A DNA stretch of 49,238 nucleotides from contig CALXJT010000005.1 in NCBI GenBank assembly GCA_944388695.1, forward strand, positions 1 to 49,238. Direction: 5' to 3'. Below, piece by piece: positions 1-8,529 of this stretch (position 1 is its first letter; each line of letters begins with the position of its first letter). This stretch comes from an uncultured Clostridia bacterium. GTDB taxonomy: Bacteria; Bacillota; Clostridia; TANB77; CAG-508. Made by a program: the position numbers and the translations under genes. Below the pieces are notes generated by a model, which saw nothing but the letters and a program-made list of their open reading frames with translations, did not search any database and was not told the DNA's origin.

Positions 1-78
1 CATCTTTGCTCTATGGAGCCCGGACTTTCCTCTCGTAATTCCTTTCGAAATTTACCAGCGACTATTCAATTTACTCTA
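1..78 (-). ncRNA. rnpB: RNase P RNA, 5' part only (runs off the window)
   Basis: Read on the minus strand, this segment carries the highly conserved bacterial RNase P signature GAGGAAAGTCCGGGCTCC followed by ATAGAGCAAAG. It is preceded by a GTCGCTGG segment and a small hairpin (GTAAATT...GAATTAC), as in the P1-P3 region of type A RNase P RNAs. The RNA is the catalytic subunit that trims the 5' leader of precursor tRNAs. Only about the first 75 nucleotides lie in the window. The 5' end is estimated from the TATAAT box just upstream, which overlaps the stop codon of the preceding gene. Confidence 0.9.
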
Positions 79-84
79 ATAGGC

Positions 85-90
85 ATTATA
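85..90 (-). promoter_or_regulatory. -10 box for rnpB
   Basis: A perfect TATAAT on the minus strand lies 7 bases before the expected start of RNase P RNA and directly abuts the TGA stop (91-93) of the upstream gene. No good -35 hexamer is visible at the right distance, so the promoter is only partly supported. Confidence 0.45.
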
Positions 91-1080
91 TCATAAATTA
101 TTTAATTCTTCTACTAAATTTTTATATTTTATTAAAAAAATTTCTGTATCTTGCTTAACTATTGCATTTTTCATCTCTTGGAGCATTACATATATCTTAT
201 TTAAATTATATTGCTTATTTTCATTATTCACACTTGTAATAACTTCTGTAAAAATTTGTATAGCTCCATCTATGTCTGATGCCATTGACTGCCAATCACC
301 ACTATCAAGTTTACTATATGCTTTTAAAATTTGATATTTTGTCTCATATTCTATTGATTTTAATTCGTCAGCTTTTACGTTTTTTATAAATTTAGGCATA
401 TATTCATATAATTTTACCAGTTGTGCTAAAGTCTCTTCTTTGTTTTCATTTTTTATTGCTACTATTAAATTATCAATATCTGTACTAAAATTTAATATAT
501 CCTCTTTTGAATTACTTGTTTGATACAAATCTAGAGTTATTGTAGGAAGAGAAACATATAAATTTTCCACTTGAATTTTCACTTTTGACCACTCTATATT
601 ACGAGATTCTGTCAGAACACCTGTAGATTCTAGGACAAATTTTTGGCTATCTGATGAATTTCCTTGTGAAGAATTATTTTGTGTAGTATTATTTGTATCT
701 GTTGTCCCACTTTTAGCCTCTCCATTTGATTCTTGTGAACTACTTGATGATTGATCCTGTCCACCTGAATTTTCTTGATTACTATCAGAAGATTTTGAAT
801 CACTTCCCTCATTAGATGTATTTGACTGTCCCTCTTTTTCAGTTGATTGGCTTTTATCCATACTTTCAACAGATAATTTATAATTTTCATATTCTATATT
901 ATTCATCTGATTAAAAAATTTTACTAAAGTTTCTTCCACATAATCTAATTCAGACAATATCTTATCATTTATATCTTCTTGATTTTGGTGATTTGCTGAA
1001 ACAAAATATATCCCAAAACCAATTATAATGACAATAAAAGTTACTAAAATACTATAAAAAATCTTATTTTTCTTTTTCAA
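91..1080 (-). CDS. membrane-anchored extracellular protein of unknown function
   Basis: I do not recognise this family. A TTG start at 1080 is chosen because a good GGAGGT lies four bases upstream (1085-1090); a longer reading from 1092 would place that site inside the coding region. The protein (about 329 residues) begins with a few lysines and one membrane helix (about residues 7-29). A charged stretch follows, then a Ser/Asn/Gln/Gly-rich low-complexity linker (about 70-145), then a C-terminal region of about 180 residues that looks largely helical. There are no cysteines or catalytic motifs. The design suggests a cell-surface protein with a flexible spacer. It sits between rnpB and a divergently transcribed small gene. 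Confidence 0.75.
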   Translation of the reverse strand: MKKKNKIFYSILVTFIVIIIGFGIYFVSANHQNQEDINDKILSELDYVEETLVKFFNQMNNIEYENYKLSVESMDKSQSTEKEGQSNTSNEGSDSKSSDSNQENSGGQDQSSSSSQESNGEAKSGTTDTNNTTQNNSSQGNSSDSQKFVLESTGVLTESRNIEWSKVKIQVENLYVSLPTITLDLYQTSNSKEDILNFSTDIDNLIVAIKNENKEETLAQLVKLYEYMPKFIKNVKADELKSIEYETKYQILKAYSKLDSGDWQSMASDIDGAIQIFTEVITSVNNENKQYNLNKIYVMLQEMKNAIVKQDTEIFLIKYKNLVEELNNL

Positions 1081-1115
1081 GATTACCTCCAAATTAATAT
1101 TATTTTATATTATTA

Positions 1116-1145
1116 TTGTCAATTGCAAAAAATTATATGTATATT
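1116..1145 (+). promoter_or_regulatory. candidate sigma-A promoter for the gene at 1224
   Basis: TTGTCA (1116-1121) and TATATT (1140-1145) are separated by 18 bases, each one mismatch from consensus. This lies in the divergent intergenic region, about 80 bases before the start codon. The region is so AT-rich that chance matches are likely. Confidence 0.35.
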
Positions 1146-1223
1146 TTTTGTAATTTTTATAATAATAATTTTAGACAAAATAATATAAAATACTATTTAT
1201 TTCAAAGAAAGGATAATTTTGTT

Positions 1224-1499
1224 ATGGTCAAAATTTGTATATTTAGTAACGATTACGGAGAAATTGATAGATTTTTAAGTCGATTTTATAATACATCTGT
1301 AAAATTAGAACACTTAAAATGGGAAAACGAATATAAAAACCCCATAGAAATAGCAGAAATTGTCGGAACATATAGTGATAATTCCGACAAATTCAACATT
1401 GAAGTATGGGTTTCTCTTGATAAAAATATTTATATTCACATAACAGATAAAAATGCCGATGATTTTATTAAATATTTATTTGAAAGATTCCCTTACTAA
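1224..1499 (+). CDS. small conserved-looking protein of unknown function
   Basis: The protein is 91 residues from the ATG at 1224, which has AAAGGA ten bases upstream. An upstream in-frame ATG at 1116 would add 36 poorly structured residues before the ribosome binding site and is rejected. The sequence has alternating hydrophobic and charged segments consistent with a small alpha/beta fold (MVKICIFSND... ending in KYLFERFPY) and no membrane segment or signal peptide. It converges on dtd, and the two stop codons overlap by four bases. I do not recognise the family. It could be a standalone immunity-like or regulatory protein, but nothing in the sequence decides this. Confidence 0.7.
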   Translation: MVKICIFSNDYGEIDRFLSRFYNTSVKLEHLKWENEYKNPIEIAEIVGTYSDNSDKFNIEVWVSLDKNIYIHITDKNADDFIKYLFERFPY

Positions 1500-1942
1500 T
1501 CTCTATTTTTTTCTATAATAATCGTAACAGGTCCATCATTTATTAATTTTACTTGCATATCTGCACCAAAAATCCCAGTTTCTACATCTATTTGATATTC
1601 TTTACATTTTTCGCAAAAATATTTATATAAATCTTCCGCAATATCTGGCTTTGCAGCATCAATAAATGAAGGTCTATTTCCATCTTTACAATTTGCATAT
1701 AATGTAAATTGAGAAACAATTAATAATTTTCCCTGAACTTGTTTTATGTCTTTATTCATTTTGCCAGCATCATCTTCAAATACTCTAAGTTTACACAATT
1801 TTTTTACTAAATAATCGGCCTCTTCTTTAGTATCATTATGATTAACACCAAGTAATACTAAAAAACCTTTATTTATTTTTCCTACAATTTTTTCTTCTAC
1901 TTCAACTGATGCTTCTTTAACTCTTTGAACAACTATCTTCAT
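1496..1942 (-). CDS. dtd: D-aminoacyl-tRNA deacylase
   Basis: DTD hydrolyses D-amino acids (and mis-charged glycine) from tRNA, acting as a cytoplasmic chirality checkpoint in translation. The 148-residue length is typical. The N-terminus MKIVVQRVKEASVEV matches the family. The two active-site signatures are present: SQFTLYA (about residues 77-83) and the Gly-cisPro motif in NDGPVTI (about 136-142). The start ATG at 1942 has AAAGGAA upstream. It is convergent with the small gene at 1224, sharing four bases at the stops. Assignment is secure. Confidence 0.95.
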   Translation of the reverse strand: MKIVVQRVKEASVEVEEKIVGKINKGFLVLLGVNHNDTKEEADYLVKKLCKLRVFEDDAGKMNKDIKQVQGKLLIVSQFTLYANCKDGNRPSFIDAAKPDIAEDLYKYFCEKCKEYQIDVETGIFGADMQVKLINDGPVTIIIEKNRD

Positions 1943-2059
1943 TTATTAATTCCTTTCAACTTTTATATTATTTTAGTATTTTTATAATTCCTATCTTTAA
2001 ACCTTAAAGCTTATTTATCTCCTATTTTCACTTTTTATTTTAACTATTTCAAGTAAAAA

Positions 2060-2791
2060 TTAATCATCTTGATTATTCTTTTCATCTTCTTCATTAGCAT
2101 AAAAATCATAGCCTTCGTCAATGTCAATCTCTTCATTATCAGAATTATCAATAACTTCTGATTCTATATTATTAGTTGTGCTAACTTTTGCCTCATCAGA
2201 AGAAAAAGATTCATTTTTTTTAGTCTCTTCATCTTCATTAGAATCTAAATTTGATTCCACCTCTACAGTTTTTTGTAAATTTTCCTTTACATCATCTTCA
2301 GAAGATTTTTCAACTTCACTATTATTTTCAATATTTGAATCATTGTCTGAACTATCAGTATTTATATTAGAATTATTATCTAATACTTCTACTTCTTTTA
2401 CTTCTATTTCACTGTTTTCTTCATTTACTTCTTGTTTTGCACCACATTCAGGACAGAATTTTGTATCCTTATCTATTTCTTTATAACAATTCTGGCATAC
2501 TCTTTTATTTTTCAATTCTAAACATTCTTGTAATTTTGATTCTATTTCTGCACTCAAAATATCAATTTTTGAACATTCTTCTTCTAAATCTGCCTTTATA
2601 TTTATCTCTTCTTCTCTTACATGTTTTTCATAAACTTTTTTTCCAATTTCACCATAAATATCATTGATTTGACTTTTTAAATCACTAATCTTTAATCTTA
2701 AACTTGCTTCTTTTGCAAGCTTACCTGTTTTATCAGCTGTAACCTTATATGCTTCACTTGCTTTTTTTCCTAATTTACCAAAAAAATCCAT
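2060..2791 (-). CDS. zinc-ribbon protein with acidic low-complexity tail
   Basis: The protein has 243 residues. The N-terminal 95 residues are lysine/glutamate-rich and probably form a long helical or coiled-coil region (KKASEAYKVTADKTGKLAKEA...). A zinc ribbon with two CxxC pairs follows at about residues 99-116 (CQNC...CPECG). The rest is a very acidic Ser/Asn/Asp/Glu-rich tail, probably disordered. Similar zinc-ribbon proteins are common in Clostridia but have no agreed function. A cytoplasmic role, perhaps in nucleic-acid or protein binding, is only a guess. It appears to be a single gene, and the start ATG at 2791 is preceded by AAAGAAGGA. Confidence 0.75.
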   Translation of the reverse strand: MDFFGKLGKKASEAYKVTADKTGKLAKEASLRLKISDLKSQINDIYGEIGKKVYEKHVREEEINIKADLEEECSKIDILSAEIESKLQECLELKNKRVCQNCYKEIDKDTKFCPECGAKQEVNEENSEIEVKEVEVLDNNSNINTDSSDNDSNIENNSEVEKSSEDDVKENLQKTVEVESNLDSNEDEETKKNESFSSDEAKVSTTNNIESEVIDNSDNEEIDIDEGYDFYANEEDEKNNQDD

Positions 2792-2883
2792 ATAAATCCT
2801 TCTTTCTTTTTTATATTTACAAATTTACATTTATTATGATACATAAGAAAAAAATTATTCCATTTTTTATAATCTTTTATATA

Positions 2884-3867
2884 TTATTCCATCTTTCCTG
2901 TCCTTGTCATTAAATTATCAACAGCTGTTTTAGGATCTAATTGATTATAAATAACATCATATGCAGTTTCTATAATAGGCATTTCTATATTATTTCTTTT
3001 TCCTAGTTCATAAGCTACATCTATATTATCTATACTTTCTATTACCATTCCAACCTCTTTTTTAGCTTCATCTAGAGTTTTACCTTCACCGATTAATTTA
3101 CCTGCTGTTCTGTTTCTACTGTGGTCACTTAAACAAGTAACAATTAAATCTCCTAAACCACTTAAACCATAAAAAGTTTCTTTTTCTCCTCCTAAAGCAA
3201 CACCAAGTCTTGTCAATTCTGTAAGTCCTCTTGTTACTAAAGCTGCAAATGTATTATCTCCAAGTCCAATACCTGCTGCAACACCTGCACAAAATGCAAT
3301 AATATTTTTTAAAGCTCCACCTAATTCAACACCTTTTACATCATTTGAAGTATATATTCTCATTTTACTATTCATAAAAGTTTCTTGAACTATATTTTTT
3401 ACTCCCTCATCTTTTGAAGCTATAACTAATGCTGTGGGAATTGCAATAGAAACCTCTTCTGCATGGCTTGGTCCTGATAAAACTCCTATTCTTACACCTG
3501 GTAATTCTTCCTGTAATACTTCATCTAAAGTTTTACAACTTTGTTTTTCAAAACCTTTTGAACATATTATAACTGGTTTATCTCCAACAAGATGTTTATA
3601 TTGTCTAAATATATCTCTAGTAAATTTTGATGGTGTAACATGTAATATAAAATCTGCTCCATCTATAACCTTTTCAAAATGTGTAGAACATAATATATGT
3701 TCTGGTAATTCAACATCTGGTAAAAACATACATTTTTTATCATTATTTATATAATCTCTCTCCTCCTTTGCAAATGACCATACCTTTACTTCATTTCCTA
3801 ATCCTGCTAAATGGATAGCAAGGGCTATTCCCCAGCTACCACTTCCTATAACTGCTATTTTTTTCAC
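2884..3867 (-). CDS. gpsA: NAD(P)-dependent glycerol-3-phosphate dehydrogenase
   Basis: GpsA reduces dihydroxyacetone phosphate to sn-glycerol-3-phosphate, the backbone for phospholipids. The 327-residue protein starts with the Rossmann motif GSGSWGIALA (8-17) and contains ICSKGFE and LSGPSHAEE. It also has GVELGGALKNIIA and a C-terminal substrate region with SGLGDLIVTC and SRNRTAGKLIGEG. The start is a GTG at 3867 with AAGGAG upstream. plsY, the acyltransferase that uses its product, lies upstream on the same strand about 160 bases away, so the two steps of phosphatidic-acid entry are neighbours. Confidence 0.97.
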   Translation of the reverse strand: MKKIAVIGSGSWGIALAIHLAGLGNEVKVWSFAKEERDYINNDKKCMFLPDVELPEHILCSTHFEKVIDGADFILHVTPSKFTRDIFRQYKHLVGDKPVIICSKGFEKQSCKTLDEVLQEELPGVRIGVLSGPSHAEEVSIAIPTALVIASKDEGVKNIVQETFMNSKMRIYTSNDVKGVELGGALKNIIAFCAGVAAGIGLGDNTFAALVTRGLTELTRLGVALGGEKETFYGLSGLGDLIVTCLSDHSRNRTAGKLIGEGKTLDEAKKEVGMVIESIDNIDVAYELGKRNNIEMPIIETAYDVIYNQLDPKTAVDNLMTRTGKME

Positions 3868-4026
3868 TTTTTCTCACTACTCCTTCTTGTTTATCTTATA
3901 ACTTTTACTTTAGTACTAAATTTTAATTTTTAGTGCCTATAACTTTTATTGTATTTCTTATATTTATTGCATTCCTTTTATTTCTACTAATATCTAAAAT
4001 CTAACTTTTATACTTCCATATATAAA

Positions 4027-4671
4027 TTATGACTTATTTCCTCCAAAAGATATTCTATTTTCAGTTCCACTCATAATTCTCTTTATATTAGCTCTATGAT
4101 TCCATAAAACAATAATTGCAAGTAATATACTATAAATAAAATAATCATTTCCTTCTGATACTATATAATGCTCATGTATAAATAATGTTAGTACTGGATA
4201 TAAAACAGCTGCTGCACATGAACCTAGAGAAACCATTCTAGTTAGTATAATTAATAATAATCCAAATACTAAACAAATAAGTCCTATTTGCCAATTTGAT
4301 AATAATAATACTCCTAAAGATGTTGCAACACCTTTTCCTCCTTTAAATTGGAAAAATATTGGAAAAGTATGTCCTAAAACAACTGCTATACCAGCGATTT
4401 GAACAAGTAAAGCCTTATCTATATCAGCACCTGTTTTTCCCATTAAAATTGCTATACCTATTGCAACTACTCCCTTTAATACATCACATATTAAAGTTAA
4501 AGCTGCAGCACCTTTTCCAACAGTTCGAAGCATATTTGTTGTACCTGCATTTCCACTTCCCTTTTCTCTTAAATCAAATCCTGCCATCTTTTTACTTAAA
4601 ATAACAGAAAAATTCACGCTTCCTATTAAATATGCAATTATTGCCATTAATACATACATTATCATATTCAA
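4027..4671 (-). CDS. plsY: acyl-phosphate:glycerol-3-phosphate acyltransferase
   Basis: PlsY is an integral membrane enzyme that transfers an acyl group from acyl-phosphate to glycerol-3-phosphate, giving lysophosphatidic acid. The protein has about 214 residues and several membrane helices. The three family motifs are present: AYLIGSVNFSVI near the N-terminus, GSGNAGTTNMLRTVGK (about 38-53) and HTFPIFFQFKGGKGVATSLG (about 101-120). The start is uncertain: TTG at 4671 follows GGAAGGG closely, while the ATG at 4665 is also possible. It lies directly upstream of gpsA and downstream of der. Confidence 0.96.
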   Translation of the reverse strand: MNMIMYVLMAIIAYLIGSVNFSVILSKKMAGFDLREKGSGNAGTTNMLRTVGKGAAALTLICDVLKGVVAIGIAILMGKTGADIDKALLVQIAGIAVVLGHTFPIFFQFKGGKGVATSLGVLLLSNWQIGLICLVFGLLLIILTRMVSLGSCAAAVLYPVLTLFIHEHYIVSEGNDYFIYSILLAIIVLWNHRANIKRIMSGTENRISFGGNKS

Positions 4672-4716
4672 TCATTCCCTTCCTTTTTTGAACTTTTTTC
4701 TTTCACCTTAATTTTA

Positions 4717-4779
4717 CGAACAAAATGGAGTGTCCCAAATATTCATCTTCCGAACAAAATGGAGTGTCCCCAATGTTCG
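4717..4779. repeat. two direct copies of a REP-like element just after der
   Basis: CGAACAAAATGGAGTGTCCC occurs at 4717-4736 and again at 4751-4770. The second copy continues as CAATGTTCG and ends 14 bases from the der stop codon. The same core occurs as a large inverted pair at 6285-6374. Elements with a GGGGACAC core of this kind are typical REP-like, transposase-mobilised repeats of Clostridia; no cognate transposase is in the window. Confidence 0.8.
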
Positions 4780-4792
4780 AGCAATGTTTCGT

Positions 4793-6124
4793 CTAATATT
4801 CGCCTTTTTCTGTTTTCTCTCTTGCTATCATTCTTATAGGTGTACCTTGCAATCCAAATTCTTTTCTAATTTGATTAACTAAATATCTCTCATATGAAAA
4901 ATGAAATAAATCTTTATTATTCACAAATATAACAAAAGTTGGTGGCTTTGTTGCAACTTGTGTTCCGTAAAAAATTTTTAATCTTTTTCCTTTATCTGTC
5001 GGTGGCTGAACGATTGCAATTGCTTCATTTATAACTTGATTTAAAACAGATGTAGAAACTCTCATAGAATTCTGTTTTGAAACATCGTTTATCATTGAAA
5101 ACAATTTATGCACTCTTTGTCCTGTTTTGGCTGATATAAATATTATTGGCGCATATGTTAAATAAGATAATTTAGCATAAACATCTTTTTTGTATTTTTC
5201 TAAAGTTCCTGTATCTTTTTCATATTCATCCCATTTATTAACAACTATAATTATACCTTTTCCTGCTTCGTGAGCTTCTCCTGCAATTTTTGCATCTTGG
5301 TCTGTAACACCTTCATTTGCATCTATCATCATAAGGCAGACATCTGCTCTTTCTATTGCAAGTAAACTCCTCATTACACTAAATTTTTCTATTCTCTCAT
5401 TTACTTTACTTTTCTTGCGAATTCCAGCAGTATCTATTAAAATATACTTTCCTTCTTCATTTTCAAAATATGTATCAATGGCATCTCTAGTTGTTCCTGC
5501 TATATTACTTACTATTGTTCTATTTTCCCCAAGTATTTTATTAATTAAAGATGATTTACCAACATTTGGCTTTCCTATTATTGCCACTTTTATTATATCA
5601 TCATCTTCTTCATTATCTGTCTTTTCAGGAAAATTCTCATAAATTGAATCTAATACATCACCTATTCCTATAGCATTTGTTGCAGAAATTGGATGTGGAT
5701 CACCCATTCCTAAATTATAAAATTCATAAATCGCTTCTTTATCTTTTTCATAATTATCTGCCTTATTACAAACAAGAACAACTGGCTTTCCAGATTTTTT
5801 TAACATTACTGATATTTCTTTGTCTGCTGCTGTTACACCTTGTTTTATATCTGTTAAAAATATAATTACATCTGCCATATTAATCGCTAAATTTGCCTGT
5901 TCTCTCATTTGTGATAATATTACATCCTCTGAATCTGGCTCTATACCACCTGTGTCTATTAATGTAAAATTTCTGCCTCTCCAATTAGTATCAGCATATA
6001 TTCTATCTCTAGTTACTCCAGGTGTATCTTCTACTATTGAAATTCTACTTCCAGCCAAATAATTAAAAAAAGTTGATTTTCCAACATTTGGCTTTCCTAT
6101 TATTGCTACAATTGGCTTTCCCAT
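4793..6124 (-). CDS. der: ribosome biogenesis GTPase Der (EngA)
   Basis: Der is an essential double-GTPase needed for maturation of the 50S subunit. The protein has 443 residues, the usual size. The first G domain has GKPNVGKS (10-17), DTPG and NKAD. The second has GKPNVGKS (about 184-191), DTAG and NKWD. A C-terminal KH-like domain follows, ending in GTPIRMIAREKTEKGEY. The start ATG at 6124 follows AAGGAG. REP-like repeats flank both ends of the gene (4717-4779 and 6285-6374). Confidence 0.98.
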   Translation of the reverse strand: MGKPIVAIIGKPNVGKSTFFNYLAGSRISIVEDTPGVTRDRIYADTNWRGRNFTLIDTGGIEPDSEDVILSQMREQANLAINMADVIIFLTDIKQGVTAADKEISVMLKKSGKPVVLVCNKADNYEKDKEAIYEFYNLGMGDPHPISATNAIGIGDVLDSIYENFPEKTDNEEDDDIIKVAIIGKPNVGKSSLINKILGENRTIVSNIAGTTRDAIDTYFENEEGKYILIDTAGIRKKSKVNERIEKFSVMRSLLAIERADVCLMMIDANEGVTDQDAKIAGEAHEAGKGIIIVVNKWDEYEKDTGTLEKYKKDVYAKLSYLTYAPIIFISAKTGQRVHKLFSMINDVSKQNSMRVSTSVLNQVINEAIAIVQPPTDKGKRLKIFYGTQVATKPPTFVIFVNNKDLFHFSYERYLVNQIRKEFGLQGTPIRMIAREKTEKGEY

Positions 6125-6284
6125 TTCTTCTCCTTATATATTATATTTAGGTTTTTAAAAGGCTACCTATAAACTTTTTAATTATTTTTTATCAATTTAT
6201 TACAGTCAAAAACTATAATAAAAATTTACATTACAACGAAATTATATATTAAATACAAAAATAAGTCAAATTTTTCTTCAAAAC

Positions 6285-6374
6285 CGAACATTGGGGACAC
6301 TCCATTTTGTTCGGATAAGATAAAAATTTAATTTTTTATCCTCTCCGAACAAAATGGAGTGTCCCCAATGTTCG
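6285..6374. repeat. large REP-like palindrome (31-bp perfect inverted repeat)
   Basis: Arms at 6285-6315 and 6344-6374 are perfect reverse complements (31 bp) carrying the core CATTGGGGACACTCCATTTT. Inside lies a second pair, GATAAAAA at 6319-6326 and TTTTTATC at 6333-6340, separated from the outer stem by symmetric 3-base mismatches. The whole can fold as a hairpin of about 40 pairs with a 6-base loop. It begins 14 bases after the stop of the nagZ-like gene on the minus strand and could also act as a terminator. It matches the two direct copies after der. Confidence 0.88.
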
Positions 6375-6388
6375 CTCAACGCTCGTCT

Positions 6389-7474
6389 TTAGTCTAATTG
6401 TGCACAAGTATTTATAATTCTTTGTATTTTTTTATTATATTTCTCAAGATCTATTAATTCTAAAACTTCCGTATCAGAAATCCCATACTTACTTTTCAAA
6501 CTTAAAATTCTACTAACATGTTCATCGATCTGTCCTTCTGAAAGATAATTCTTTTTAACCATATCTTCTATAATTTCTTCTAATCTATCATTTTTTATAT
6601 ATTTAGCAATAACTATATCATTACCTGCTAATATGGCTCTTTTTACAGCTCTATTTTTACCATATAAAATTTTTACACTTTTCATTCTCATATCATCACT
6701 TACTATAACACCATTAAAACCAAGTTTTTCTCTTATATAATTAACTACAGCTTTTGACATTGTTGCTGGTATTCCTTCTGTCATTCCTTTTACATATAAA
6801 TGTCCTATTAAAATTGCATCAGCATTTGTATTTATTGCTTCTTTAAAAGGTAACATTTCTTTTTCTATTTTTTCCATAGGTTCATCTATAATTGGTGGAA
6901 AAAAGTGTGAATCGACATTTGTTAATCCGTGACCAGGAAAGTGTTTAACTACAGGTATTACCTTTTTATTTTGTAATTCTTTCATGTATGCAATTCCATA
7001 TTGAACAACATTTTCCACTTTAGAACTAAATGCCCTATCTCCAATTGCCGAATTATCCGCACCTCTTTTTACATCTAATACTGGTGCTAAATCCATATTA
7101 ACACCTGAATTATATAACATATCTCCAGTAATTGATGCCGCTTCTTTAACTATAGATTCATCTTGATTCCTAGTTAAACGATAAGGACTTGGGATATTTT
7201 TAAATTCAGGTGGCATTCTATTTACTCTGCCACCTTCCTGATCTATTGCTATAAATAATGGTATTTTATTTACTTTACTATTTAATGTTTTTATGTAGTT
7301 TATGAATTCTATCATTTCCTCATAGGTTTTATAGTTTTTCTTGTATAATAATATACCCCCTGGTTTTACATTCAATATTATATCATCTATTTTTTCCATT
7401 GGATTCTCAAAGTCTAATCCTATGATTAGCATTTGACCTATTTTTTCTTTTAAATTCAAATCATTAATTTTCAT
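6389..7474 (-). CDS. nagZ: glycoside hydrolase family 3, beta-N-acetylhexosaminidase type (NagZ-like)
   Basis: Family-3 hexosaminidases release N-acetylglucosamine from muropeptides or other beta-linked GlcNAc. The 361-residue protein contains only the N-terminal TIM-barrel domain, as in NagZ. It has DQEGGRVNR (78-86), KHFPGHG (167-173) followed by VDSH (177-180), the catalytic Asp-His dyad loop of NagZ enzymes, and the nucleophile motif VSDDMRM (258-264). There is no signal peptide, so a cytoplasmic role in wall recycling is likely. The stop is followed within 14 bases by a REP-like palindrome. The family is secure; the precise substrate is inferred. Confidence 0.88.
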   Translation of the reverse strand: MKINDLNLKEKIGQMLIIGLDFENPMEKIDDIILNVKPGGILLYKKNYKTYEEMIEFINYIKTLNSKVNKIPLFIAIDQEGGRVNRMPPEFKNIPSPYRLTRNQDESIVKEAASITGDMLYNSGVNMDLAPVLDVKRGADNSAIGDRAFSSKVENVVQYGIAYMKELQNKKVIPVVKHFPGHGLTNVDSHFFPPIIDEPMEKIEKEMLPFKEAINTNADAILIGHLYVKGMTEGIPATMSKAVVNYIREKLGFNGVIVSDDMRMKSVKILYGKNRAVKRAILAGNDIVIAKYIKNDRLEEIIEDMVKKNYLSEGQIDEHVSRILSLKSKYGISDTEVLELIDLEKYNKKIQRIINTCAQLD

Positions 7475-7540
7475 AAAACTCTCCCTTTTACCTTCATATA
7501 ATTTTTAAAGCTTCTTTCTATTTATAGAAAGAAATTCTTT

Positions 7541-7670
7541 AAAATATTTATATGATTTTTATATAGTTCTTACATAATTTTTATACAACTTTTATATGTT
7601 TTTCATATATTCAATAAATTTTATATAACTCTTATATAATTTCTATATAATTTATATATATTTTTTATAA
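7541..7670. repeat. AT-rich low-complexity stretch upstream of the nagZ-like gene
   Basis: The 566-base gap between the nagZ-like gene (7474) and the gene at 8041 starts with degenerate copies of a roughly 15-base TTTTATATAA-type unit. A perfect 10-bp inverted repeat with a 2-base centre sits just before them at 7512-7533 (TTCTTTCTAT...ATAGAAAGAA). The rest of the gap is the 33-bp minisatellite at 7762-7958 and a promoter. No credible gene is present. Confidence 0.6.
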
Positions 7671-7761
7671 TTATCTTTATCATTCTAATCATATTCAAAT
7701 CTATTATATATTCTACCATATTTTTTTTATTTTTCAAGCATAGCAAAAAATAGAAATAAAT

Positions 7762-7958
7762 ATTTTCATTCACATAGCCAAAATACAAGTAGATGTCTCT
7801 TTCATATATCCAAATACAAGTAAATTTTTTCACTCATATAATCAAAACACAAATAGATATTTTCACCCATATAGTCAAAACACAAATAAATATTTTCGCT
7901 TATATAGTCAAATTTCAAATAGATATTTTCACTCATATAACCAAAATATTAATTAGAT
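7762..7958. repeat. 33-bp minisatellite, six copies
   Basis: Six head-to-tail copies with unit length 31-34 bp: 7762-7794, 7795-7825, 7826-7858, 7859-7891, 7892-7924 and 7925-7958. Consensus begins ATTTTCACTCATATAGTC. There are no spacers, so this is not a CRISPR array. The period is a multiple of three, so the plus-strand reading frame gives an 11-residue repeat (THIVKTQIDIF), but no ribosome binding site supports translation. It ends 23 bases before the promoter of the gene at 8041. Confidence 0.9.
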
Positions 7959-7981
7959 TTATAAACAAAATCTCAAAGCCC

Positions 7982-8010
7982 TTGAAAAAGCTACAATTTT
8001 TTGCTATAAT
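7982..8010 (+). promoter_or_regulatory. strong sigma-A promoter for the gene at 8041
   Basis: TTGAAA (7982-7987), a 17-base spacer and a perfect TATAAT (8005-8010), with an extended TGC just before the -10. Transcription would start about 25 bases before the start codon. Confidence 0.85.
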
Positions 8011-8040
8011 ATTAACATAAATAAAAAAAGGAGAAAAATT

Positions 8041-8508
8041 ATGGCAAGATTAAAAACTTTTTTAATATATGTATTAATTTTAGTAGGTTTTATAATATTA
8101 TCAGAATTTTTAATAAATGTAAGTTTAAATTCATCATATTCAACAATAGGTAGAAAAGATAATTTAGAACAAGTTATAGTCTATCAAGCAGAAGCAACAC
8201 AAGTTAATGCTCGTATAAAAGGTACTATAGAAAGTAAAGCAGAAAATCCTATCACAAGTAAATATATCCGAATAGACATATATTCAACTAGAGGAAATAT
8301 TGTTGGAACAAAATACATAGATGTTTCATCTCTTGCAGAAAATCAATCATTAGAATTTTCAATATACTTTAAAGCTGAAGATGTAAGCTACTATGAAGTA
8401 ACTGCAACAGATGAGAAAGTAACAGAAGATTTAAATATACTATCAGAAGATTTGTCAAAAGCTGATATAGTTTTCTTAACTATGCTATCTTTCATGATAT
8501 TCTGGTAA
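8041..8508 (+). CDS. small membrane-anchored protein of unknown function
   Basis: The protein has 155 residues with an N-terminal membrane helix (about 7-28). A predicted beta-rich extracytoplasmic segment (about 40-125) follows, resembling a FxLYD- or Ig-like fold: alternating hydrophobic residues, RIDIYSTRGNIVGTKYIDV, then LEFSIYF. A hydrophobic C-terminus (142-155, ending MLSFMIFW) could be a second membrane segment. The start ATG has AAGGAG eight bases upstream and a strong promoter. It is a single-gene unit closed by the inverted repeat at 8530-8586. I do not recognise the family. Confidence 0.75.
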   Translation: MARLKTFLIYVLILVGFIILSEFLINVSLNSSYSTIGRKDNLEQVIVYQAEATQVNARIKGTIESKAENPITSKYIRIDIYSTRGNIVGTKYIDVSSLAENQSLEFSIYFKAEDVSYYEVTATDEKVTEDLNILSEDLSKADIVFLTMLSFMIFW

Positions 8509-8529
8509 TCAATTTTAATAATATAAAAT

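Noticed and set aside
630..890. 86-codon minus-strand frame within the membrane-anchored protein gene
   Set aside because: It is an alternative frame of the Ser/Asn/Gln-rich linker region; the larger frame has a good ribosome binding site and a membrane anchor.
2121..2667. Plus-strand frames opposite the zinc-ribbon gene
   Set aside because: They are antisense shadows of an acidic low-complexity coding region, with no ribosome binding sites and serine- or leucine-rich translations.
7793..8020. 75-codon plus-strand frame with an 11-residue repeat
   Set aside because: It is the translation of the 33-bp minisatellite. There is no ribosome binding site, and the frame overlaps the promoter of the real gene at 8041.
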